Translations under genes and position numbers: made by a program
From: Hydrogenophaga sp.
GTDB taxonomy: Bacteria > Pseudomonadota > Gammaproteobacteria > Burkholderiales > Burkholderiaceae_C
Assembly: GCA_021154985.1 (NCBI GenBank)
Contig: JAJNQE010000006.1
Location: 1 to 6,322 of the forward strand
Length of the DNA stretch: 6,322 bases
Direction of reading: 5' to 3'
The notes under the pieces: generated by a model
Database searches by the model: none
The model's input: the letters and a program-made list of their open reading frames with translations, nothing else
What the model was told of the DNA's origin: nothing
In this document: one piece after another, positions 1 through 4,369 of the stretch
Position numbering within the stretch: the first letter of the stretch is position 1
Layout: every line of letters begins with the position of its first letter

Positions 1-92
1 ACATGTTTGCGCACACGGCGCACGTGGAAAGCATGGCGGTGTTCGAGCTCGATCCCGACCGGGTGCCGGGCCAAGACGCCGCGAGCGAGTAA
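1..92 (+). CDS. rlmD: C-terminal end of a 23S rRNA (uracil-C5)-methyltransferase, RlmD-like (5' partial)
   Basis: Only about the last 29 codons are present, entering from the left edge and stopping at TAA 90-92. The readable tail contains HTAHVESMAVF followed by a short acidic end. RlmD (RumA) proteins, which methylate U1939 of 23S rRNA using S-adenosylmethionine, end in a very similar H-T-x-H-x-E-S-M-x-x-F block, which follows the catalytic cysteine region. The assignment rests on this short motif alone, so another TrmA/RlmC/RlmD-type methyltransferase is possible. The gene converges on the lipoprotein gene with a 19-base gap, and no hairpin with a T-run was seen after its stop. Confidence 0.6.
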   Translation, partial: MFAHTAHVESMAVFELDPDRVPGQDAASE

Positions 93-111
93 ACCGCGCG
101 AAGCGAAGCGT

Positions 112-465
112 TCAGGAACTGCGCGAAGCGCTCGCCGGCTTGCCGCCGTCGGGTGCGGCGGGGCTGTTGGCGGGCGACGCCTCGGCCGGTGCAGGCTCGG
201 CCGGCATGCCGACGATGGCGTTCTCGCGCATGTACTCGTCCATCTCTTTCCAGCCGGCAAACACGGCGGCCTTGCCGGCACGCGGGTAGCCGCCGAAACA
301 GTCCTCGATGCTGCGCACCGCATGGCGGCAGGCGCTGCCGATGGCTTTGCCTTCGGCTTCTTTTTTGGCGGCCACGTCCACCGCGCTTTCGATGCCCAGC
401 GCATCACAACCCGCCAGCAGGCTGGCGGCACCAAGAAGGCAGGCGGTGAGGGCGGTGTGTCGCAT
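112..465 (-). CDS. Small predicted lipoprotein of unknown function
   Basis: A 117-residue protein starting MRHTALTACLLGA, with a lipoprotein signal peptide and lipobox L-A-G-C ending at Cys20. The ATG at 465 was chosen because it places the hydrophobic signal directly at the N-terminus. An upstream in-frame ATG at 546 would add 27 polar residues and lies inside the terminator arm. The residue after the lipid-bearing Cys is Asp21, which in enterobacteria favours inner-membrane retention by avoiding Lol sorting; whether that applies here is inference. The mature part has two further cysteines (46 and 56, in ACRHAVRSIEDCFGG) that could form a disulfide, then a Trp/Tyr-containing stretch near 69-80. 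From about 88 to the end it is a Pro/Ala/Ser-rich low-complexity tail. No family is recognised. It probably has its own promoter, because a terminator lies upstream. Confidence 0.75.
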   Translation of the reverse strand: MRHTALTACLLGAASLLAGCDALGIESAVDVAAKKEAEGKAIGSACRHAVRSIEDCFGGYPRAGKAAVFAGWKEMDEYMRENAIVGMPAEPAPAEASPANSPAAPDGGKPASASRSS

Positions 466-547
466 GGTGTTCGGTGTGGGTTCTCCGTTGTTTCGGCCTG
501 CGACCCGAAAACTTGACACCTGATTGACCACGAAAGGAACGGGCATG

Positions 548-573
548 AAAAAAGGACCCTCGGGTCCTTTTTT
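548..573 (-). terminator. Rho-independent terminator, near-perfect and bidirectional in form
   Basis: Six A, the arm GGACCC, a TC centre, the arm GGGTCC and six T form an almost fully symmetric hairpin with T-runs on both strands. It lies 18 bases past the stop of the YccA-like gene and would end that transcript on the minus strand. Nothing on the plus strand obviously needs it. Confidence 0.9.
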
Positions 574-591
574 CGTGGGGTGTGAACGCGT

Positions 592-1287
592 TTACTCGCG
601 GTCGCCGCCGAACATGCCCAGCAACATCAGCAGGCTCTGGAAGATGTTGAACACGCTCAGGTACAGGCCCAGGGTGGCGGTGATGTAGTTGGTCTCGCCG
701 CCGTCCACGATGCGCTTGAGGTCGTACAGGAGGTACAGGCTGAATACCACGATGGCCAGGGTGGCGATGGCTGCCATGGCGGCCGGGCTGCCCACGAACA
801 CGTTGATGACCGCGCCGATCATGATGGCCAGGGCGCCCACGAAGAGCCACTTGCCCATGCCCGAAATGTCGCGCTTGATCACGGTCGACAGGTTGGCCAT
901 GATGAAGAACACGCCGGCGGTGCCGCCGAAGGCCGTCATGACCAGGCTGGAGCCGTTGCTGAAACCCAGCACGGTGGCCAGCAGGCGCGAGAGCATCAGG
1001 CCCATGAAGAAGGTGAAGCCCAGCAGCACCGGCACGCCGGCGGCGGAGTTTTTGGTCTTCTCGATGGCGTACATGAAGCCAAACGCACCGCCCAGGAACA
1101 CGATCAGGCCGATGCCACCCGTGAGCGCAGCGGTGATGCCGGTCTGCACGCCGATCCAGGCGCCTAGCACGGTGGGCAGCATGGACAGGGCCAGCAGCCA
1201 GTAGGTGTTGCGCATGACTTTGTTGCGCTGCGCATCGCTGGATACCGCGGTGCCGAAGCGGCCGCCGGTGTGGACTTGGTCGGTCAT
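592..1287 (-). CDS. yccA: Bax inhibitor-1/YccA family inner-membrane protein
   Basis: A 231-residue polytopic protein with about seven hydrophobic segments, beginning near residue 26 (YWLLALSMLPTVLGAWIGV) and ending at the C-terminus (LYLSVFNIFQSLLMLLGMFG). The start at 1287 (MTDQVHTGG) is preceded by a strong AAGGAGAT Shine-Dalgarno; in-frame ATGs upstream to 1392 would add a polar, unlikely extension. The KVMRNTYWLLALS block near the N-terminus and the YL-S-x-x-N-I-F segment near the C-terminus resemble E. coli YccA, which binds and modulates the FtsH protease. The wider BI-1 family includes calcium-leak proteins. In many of those the segment before the last helix carries an Asp (LYLD) that is part of the proton/calcium-sensing pair; here that position is Ser, so I favour a YccA-like role. 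YDLKRIVDGG follows helix six. It appears monocistronic, and its upstream region is shared divergently with the DUF336 gene. Confidence 0.9.
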   Translation of the reverse strand: MTDQVHTGGRFGTAVSSDAQRNKVMRNTYWLLALSMLPTVLGAWIGVQTGITAALTGGIGLIVFLGGAFGFMYAIEKTKNSAAGVPVLLGFTFFMGLMLSRLLATVLGFSNGSSLVMTAFGGTAGVFFIMANLSTVIKRDISGMGKWLFVGALAIMIGAVINVFVGSPAAMAAIATLAIVVFSLYLLYDLKRIVDGGETNYITATLGLYLSVFNIFQSLLMLLGMFGGDRE

Positions 1288-1363
1288 GGTGGTGATCTCC
1301 TTCATCATCTGACTCGTGGGGCCGGAACCGGGTGCCGACATGGCTCCCATCCGGTGGAGTTGC

Positions 1364-1369
1364 ATTGTA
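1364..1369 (-). promoter_or_regulatory. Possible -10 element for the YccA-like gene
   Basis: On the minus strand the hexamer is TACAAT (5 of 6 to TATAAT), about 77 bases upstream of the ATG at 1287. No good -35 hexamer is found at 16-18 bases; the best candidates are GT-rich. Treat it as a weak call. Confidence 0.3.
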
Positions 1370-1420
1370 GGGCGATGACTTGCTCGGCACACAGGGGGGC
1401 AGAAACCGCATTTTTGGTAA

Positions 1421-1454
1421 GGTCACTTGTGACCCCACGACCCTCAATGGTCAC
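1421..1454. repeat. GGTCAC inverted repeat plus a third half-site, possible operator
   Basis: GGTCAC (1421-1426), TT, GTGACC (1429-1434) forms a perfect 6-2-6 inverted repeat. A third GGTCAC copy at 1449-1454 lies 28 bases downstream in the same orientation as the first. The cluster sits in the middle of the divergent intergenic region between the YccA-like gene and the DUF336 gene, where a dimeric repressor or activator would bind. The regulator family cannot be named from these bases. Confidence 0.4.
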
Positions 1455-1534
1455 GGTATCGTTCGTTGTGCGCGTGCTGGGATCATCAATCCTGCTTGCA
1501 ACACTCCTCTGACACCCCAACAGGACATTAGTTC

Positions 1535-1942
1535 ATGAAAAACAAACCCATGCTGGACAGCGCCGACGTCAAACTGATCGCAGCCGCTGCCGAAGCCGAA
1601 GCCCTCAGGAACAACTGGGCGGTCACCATCGCCATCGTCGACGACGGCGGGCATTTGCTGGGTCTGCAGCGCCTGGACGGCGCCGCGGCCATCTCCGCCC
1701 ACATCGCCCCGGCCAAGGCCCACACGGCGGCCATGGGCCGGCGCGAGAGCAAGGTCTACGAAGACGTGATCAACCAGGGCCGCACGTCGTTCCTGAGCGC
1801 ACCGTTCCTCTCGGGCATGCTCGAGGGCGGCGTGCCGATCATGAAGGACGGCCAGTGCCTGGGCGCGGTGGGCGTGAGCGGCGTGAAATCGACCGAAGAC
1901 GCGCAGATTGCCCGCGCGGGCATCGCCGCCATCGGTCTGTAA
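1535..1942 (+). CDS. DUF336 family protein (GlcG/HbpS-type, putative heme-binding)
   Basis: A 135-residue soluble protein with no signal peptide. It shows the layout of the GlcG/HbpS family. An N-terminal helix (LIAAAAEAEA) leads to VTIAIVDDGGHLLGLQRLDG (about 30-49) and to an Ala-rich helix with AKAHTAAM. A Gly-rich C-terminal half follows (GGVPIMKDGQCLGAVGVSG, about 98-116), ending in ARAGIAAIG. The start at 1535 has AGGAC eight bases upstream. HbpS of Streptomyces is an extracellular heme-sensing protein, and GlcG is encoded with glycolate oxidase in E. coli, with unclear biochemistry. So neither heme binding nor a link to the alpha-hydroxy-acid enzyme further right can be assumed. The gene stands alone on the plus strand and runs toward the tonB operon. 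Confidence 0.85.
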   Translation: MKNKPMLDSADVKLIAAAAEAEALRNNWAVTIAIVDDGGHLLGLQRLDGAAAISAHIAPAKAHTAAMGRRESKVYEDVINQGRTSFLSAPFLSGMLEGGVPIMKDGQCLGAVGVSGVKSTEDAQIARAGIAAIGL

Positions 1943-1975
1943 GCACAGAACCGAAAGAAAAAAGACCTGGCTACC

Positions 1976-1990
1976 GGGGCACAACGCCCC
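1976..1990. other. Short GC-rich hairpin between convergent genes
   Basis: GGGGC, ACAAC loop, GCCCC. It lies 33 bases after the DUF336 stop but has no T-run immediately after it on the plus strand. On the minus strand a T-run begins only about 10 bases beyond the stem. It could be a weak transcription or RNA-end barrier. It is not called as a true terminator. Confidence 0.35.
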
Positions 1991-2000
1991 CTGGCTGGTC

Positions 2001-2038
2001 AAAAACGACGCTCGGGGAAAGTGATTTCTCCGAGGTCG
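2001..2038 (-). terminator. Rho-independent terminator of the tonB-exbB-exbD-hemP operon
   Basis: On the minus strand a long stem (CGACCTCGGAGAAA paired with TTTCCCCGAGCGTCG, one bulged base at 2010 and one G-T pair) closes a four-base TCAC loop. Five T follow directly (2005-2001). It starts 17 bases after the hemP stop. The plus strand lacks a T-run after the stem, so orientation is clear. Confidence 0.8.
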
Positions 2039-2055
2039 CCCCACGATTCAAACAA

Positions 2056-2253
2056 TCATTTCGTCAGGATCAGCTTGCCCTGGCGGGTGGTCTGCAGGCG
2101 GTACAAAGCGCCGTTGTGGCTGATCGTCACGGCCTTCTGGCCGCGCAGCAGCGCGTCGCTGTTCAGGCTGGCTGAGCTGTCGTCCCGGGTGTCGGCTTCC
2201 CGCAGCAGCGGGGCCGTGTCCCGACCGGGTTCGGTGCGCGGTTCGGTGTTCAT
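2056..2253 (-). CDS. hemP: Hemin uptake protein HemP
   Basis: A 65-residue cytosolic protein. The N-terminal 30 residues are charged and probably disordered. Residues 35-65 carry the HemP signature: LLRGQKAVTISHNGALY, then a Leu-x-x-Thr-Arg step, ending in KLILTK. HemP/HmuP proteins are encoded in heme or TonB loci of proteobacteria. Bradyrhizobium HmuP acts as a co-activator of heme receptor transcription, and Burkholderia HemP is Fur-controlled and needed for hemin use; those are family facts. Its ATG overlaps the exbD stop (ATGA at 2253-2250), indicating translational coupling, and it is the last gene before the operon terminator. The family core is often only 40-60 residues, so the N-terminal part may be variable, but the ATGA overlap supports this start. 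Confidence 0.9.
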   Translation of the reverse strand: MNTEPRTEPGRDTAPLLREADTRDDSSASLNSDALLRGQKAVTISHNGALYRLQTTRQGKLILTK

Positions 2254-2657
2254 GGTGCGGGCTCGGTGATGAAGCCGATCTTGCGCACGCCACTGCGCTG
2301 CGCGGCGGCCATGGCTTGCGCCACACGCTCGTAGCGCACCGCCTTGTCGCCTCGAATGTGCAGCTCGGGTTGAGGCTGTTGCGCGGCAGCGGCGGTGAGG
2401 CGGTTGGCAAAGTCGGCGTCGTCCACGCGCTGGTCGTTCCAGAAATACGCACCGTCGGCGTCCACCGAGAGGCGGATGTTCTCCGGCTTGTCCAGCACCT
2501 TCTCCATGCTGGCCTGTGGCAGTTCGATGTTGACCGCGTGTTTGATCACCGGCACGGTGATGATGAAGATGATCAGCAGCACGAGCATCACGTCGATGAA
2601 CGGGATCATGTTGATCTCGCTCATCATGTCGTCGCTGTCGGTGGTTCCAATGGCCAT
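2250..2657 (-). CDS. exbD: Biopolymer transport protein ExbD
   Basis: A 135-residue single-pass inner-membrane protein of the ExbD/TolR family. A short cytoplasmic N-terminus leads to SEINMIPFIDVMLVLLIIFI (13-32), which includes the conserved transmembrane Asp22 that takes part in proton-motive-force use. The periplasmic domain follows (about 40-135, with LHIRGDKAVRYERVAQAM as the typical core). ExbD with ExbB forms the proton channel that energises TonB. The start has AAGGAG about eight bases upstream and lies 11 bases after the exbB stop. Pairing with a true tonB and with hemP makes ExbD, not TolR, the right call. Confidence 0.95.
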   Translation of the reverse strand: MAIGTTDSDDMMSEINMIPFIDVMLVLLIIFIITVPVIKHAVNIELPQASMEKVLDKPENIRLSVDADGAYFWNDQRVDDADFANRLTAAAAQQPQPELHIRGDKAVRYERVAQAMAAAQRSGVRKIGFITEPAP

Positions 2658-2668
2658 GGCGGGGCTCC

Positions 2669-3418
2669 TTACAGGACTTTCTTCATGGGCAGCACCTTGC
2701 CGTCACCCCCCGCCGTGACGCGGGCGCCGGTGACGAAGTAGGCGTGCAGGTCGTGCGCGAAGCGGTTGAGCTGGTGGTTGATGCCCTTGTTGCCCCGCAC
2801 CAGGGCGTTGAAACCCAGCACCGCCGGAATGGCCACCAGCAGGCCCAGCGCCGTCATGATCAGCGCCTCGCCAATCGGCCCGGCCACCTGGTCGATGCTG
2901 ACCTGGCCGGCCGCGCCGATGCTGAGGAGTGCGTGGTAGATGCCCCAGACCGTGCCGAACAGACCCACGAAGGGCGCGGTGGACGCCACCGAGGCCAGCA
3001 CCGACAGGCCGCTCTGCGCGCGCGCTGTGTAGTCGTCCACGCTCTTGCGCAGCGAGCGCTCGACCCAGTCGCTCACGTCCAGGCTGTCGTGCAGCTGGCG
3101 CTGCGGCGGCGAGCCGTTGTGGCCGTCCTTGTGCAGGATGTGGCGGGTGGCTTCACGGCCCTCCAGTGCCACGGCGCGAAACGGGTTGCCTTCCGGTGCG
3201 CCCAGCTTGTCCAGGCCTTCGGCGAAGTCGGCGCTGTGCCAGAAACCTTCAACACCCTTGGCCTGGGCGCGCTGCGCGCGTTGGTCCAGCGCCTTCCACA
3301 AGATGATGATCCAGGTGGCCAGCGACATGACCAGCAGCACGATGGCCACCGAGCGCGTGACCCAGTCGCCCTGGGCCCATACGTGGGCGATGCCCGATGT
3401 GGCGAGTTGTGATTCCAT
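2669..3418 (-). CDS. exbB: Biopolymer transport protein ExbB (MotA/TolQ/ExbB proton channel)
   Basis: A 249-residue inner-membrane protein. TM1 is at about 22-42 (RSVAIVLLVMSLATWIIILW). A long cytoplasmic loop follows (about 43-135). TM2 is at about 138-167 with ASTAPFVGLFGTVWGIYHAL, and TM3 at about 182-206 with IGEALIMTALGLLVAIPAV, the two conserved pore helices of the family. The C-terminal tail is cytoplasmic. It assembles with ExbD and TonB to transmit the proton gradient to outer-membrane receptors. The start at 3418 has AGGAGT upstream and follows the tonB stop by 27 bases. The absence of an N-terminal periplasmic extension fits the short ExbB type. Confidence 0.95.
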   Translation of the reverse strand: MESQLATSGIAHVWAQGDWVTRSVAIVLLVMSLATWIIILWKALDQRAQRAQAKGVEGFWHSADFAEGLDKLGAPEGNPFRAVALEGREATRHILHKDGHNGSPPQRQLHDSLDVSDWVERSLRKSVDDYTARAQSGLSVLASVASTAPFVGLFGTVWGIYHALLSIGAAGQVSIDQVAGPIGEALIMTALGLLVAIPAVLGFNALVRGNKGINHQLNRFAHDLHAYFVTGARVTAGGDGKVLPMKKVL

Positions 3419-3445
3419 GGTGTTCAGACTCCTGCGAGAAAACGG

Positions 3446-4168
3446 TTATTCCAAAACAAAACTGATCGGCACGTTGAACCACATCGCCTCGGGCACACCG
3501 GCGCGTTTGCCGGGCACATAGCGCCAGCGCAGCACGGTCTGCACGGCAGTCTGGTCGAGCCGCTCGAAGCCGCTGGACTGGCGCACCTCGGCGCGCGAGG
3601 CGGTGCCGTCGAGCTCGATGAACACGCGCACCACCACCCGGCCCTGTTCGCCCAGGCGCTTGGACAGAGGCGGGTAGGGCGGGCGCGGGTTGTTGAGGTA
3701 GTCGGCGCTGCTGGAAGGCAGCTCGATGCGGGGCGGAGCCGGCGGCGCGGGTGGGGCGGGCGGTGCAGCGGCCACCACCGGTTCGGCGGGCGCCGGTGGT
3801 GCCGGTGGGCTGGGCGGAACCACGGGCGCCAGTGCGGCGGGTTCGGGCGTGGGCGCGGCCACGGGCTGAGGCAACGGGGGAGCCACCGGGCGCGGTTTGG
3901 GCTTGGGCGGCGTGGGCGCAGCCACGGGCGGGGCGGGTGGTGGGGTCTCGACCACCGGCTGCGGCGGTTCGATGAATTCGGCCAGCACCTGCACCGGGAT
4001 CACCAGCTCCACGGCGCGCTTGAGCAGGCCGCTTTGCAAGGCCCACAGCGCGCCCACGTGGAATGCCACCACCGCGAGCACGATGGCCAGACGGCGGTGC
4101 AGGCGGGACGGCATGGCAACGGGCATGGGCGTGAGGGGCGGCGCCAGGGTGGCGCTGAGAGGGCTCAT
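3446..4168 (-). CDS. tonB: Energy transducer TonB
   Basis: A 240-residue protein. A short N-terminal cytoplasmic part precedes one transmembrane anchor (about 27-45, LAIVLAVVAFHVGALWAL) containing His37, the counterpart of the functionally important TonB membrane His. A Pro/Ala/Val-rich periplasmic spanner with KPKPRP follows (about 65-160). The C-terminal domain begins near YLNNPRPPYPP and includes GEQGRVVVRVFIELDG, SSGFERLDQTAV and RWRYVPG, typical of the family. The C-terminal domain contacts TonB boxes of outer-membrane receptors. I chose the ATG at 4168. It has no Shine-Dalgarno, but it overlaps a preceding stop in TGATG, and the upstream GTG at 4225 would overlap the 25-codon ORF. ATGs at 4126 and 4114 are alternatives, also without good ribosome sites. 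It is the first large gene of the operon. Confidence 0.92.
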   Translation of the reverse strand: MSPLSATLAPPLTPMPVAMPSRLHRRLAIVLAVVAFHVGALWALQSGLLKRAVELVIPVQVLAEFIEPPQPVVETPPPAPPVAAPTPPKPKPRPVAPPLPQPVAAPTPEPAALAPVVPPSPPAPPAPAEPVVAAAPPAPPAPPAPPRIELPSSSADYLNNPRPPYPPLSKRLGEQGRVVVRVFIELDGTASRAEVRQSSGFERLDQTAVQTVLRWRYVPGKRAGVPEAMWFNVPISFVLE

Positions 4169-4197
4169 CAGTTTAGCGGCGTGGGCTGTTTGTGCAT
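4168..4197 (-). other. Nine-codon ORF bridging the leader peptide and tonB
   Basis: It reads MHKQPTPLN and then TGA. Its ATG overlaps the stop of the 25-codon ORF (TGATG at 4199-4195), and its own stop overlaps the tonB ATG (TGATG at 4170-4166). The peptide itself is probably meaningless; the arrangement would let terminating ribosomes restart stepwise into tonB. The frame relation is read directly from the sequence; use of it is inference. Confidence 0.35.
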
Positions 4198-4274
4198 CAG
4201 TTGCGAAAGATCCACCACAAGGCACACAACAACACGATCAGGCTGGTGCCGAGGGCGGCGAGTCCGGAGGTCAT
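4197..4274 (-). CDS. 25-residue single-pass membrane peptide in the tonB leader
   Basis: It begins MTSGLAALGTSLIV and ends in LWWIFRN, giving one hydrophobic helix (about 5-20) with an aromatic belt and a positive Arg at the C-terminal end. AAAGGA stands seven bases before the ATG, the best ribosome site in the tonB 5' region. The stop at 4197 leads by a TGATG overlap into the nine-codon ORF and then tonB. It lies downstream of the candidate Fur box, so it should share the tonB transcript. No family is recognised. It could be a real small membrane protein associated with the TonB complex, or a leader ORF whose translation feeds tonB. A chance hydrophobic ORF is possible, but the ribosome site and coupling argue against it. 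Confidence 0.55.
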   Translation of the reverse strand: MTSGLAALGTSLIVLLCALWWIFRN

Positions 4275-4291
4275 GGAGGGGTCCTTTCGGT

Positions 4292-4305
4292 GGTGCGGGC
4301 GCACC
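4292..4305 (-). other. Short hairpin just before the leader-peptide ribosome site
   Basis: A GGTGC arm, four-base loop and GCACC arm form a five-base GC stem. It ends about five bases upstream of the AAAGGA ribosome site of the 25-codon ORF on the minus strand. It could restrict or position ribosome loading; a stem this short may also be chance in GC-rich DNA. Confidence 0.25.
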
Positions 4306-4324
4306 GGCTTCGGTCCACAGTCTA

Positions 4325-4343
4325 AACGAGAATGCTTCCTATT
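4325..4343 (-). promoter_or_regulatory. Candidate Fur box upstream of the tonB operon
   Basis: Read on the plus strand, the 19 bases are AACGAGAATGCTTCCTATT. They match 15 of 19 positions of the idealised Fur inverted repeat AATGAGAATGATTCTCATT, with an intact GAGAAT half and a TTC...ATT half. The site is AT-rich within GC-rich DNA and lies 51 bases upstream of the first ORF of the operon. Iron-dependent repression of tonB operons by Fur is well established; binding here is inferred. No convincing -35/-10 pair was fixed; a TTTAGA hexamer just downstream of the box (4321-4326, minus strand) is a weak -10 candidate. Confidence 0.55.
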
Positions 4344-4369
4344 TGCATAAAACTGTGAAAAAAGAAGGC

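Noticed and set aside
96..130. Direct repeat GCGCGAAGCG at 96-105 and 121-130
   Set aside because: Only ten bases, two copies, in very GC-rich DNA between convergent gene ends. There is no sign of a repeat family or hairpin terminator.
513..518. TTGACA, a perfect -35 hexamer on the plus strand
   Set aside because: No -10 hexamer follows at 16-18 bases, and no plus-strand gene starts downstream until 1535.
404..1447. A 347-codon minus-strand open frame across the YccA-like gene
   Set aside because: It is a low-quality His/Arg-rich shadow. The 592-1287 frame has seven membrane segments and a strong ribosome site.
2744..3412. A 222-codon plus-strand open frame opposite exbB
   Set aside because: It is antisense to a certain ExbB; the composition is Ala/Arg/His/Val-biased with no recognisable motif.
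3721..3990. Repetitive GGCGG/GGGCG-rich stretch that looks like a tandem repeat
   Set aside because: It is the codon pattern of the Pro/Ala-rich periplasmic spanner of TonB. The units are irregular and no period could be fixed.
4169..4225. GTG at 4225 as the tonB start, adding 19 residues
   Set aside because: No Shine-Dalgarno precedes it, and the added residues are polar and atypical before the TonB anchor. It would overlap the better supported 25-codon ORF.
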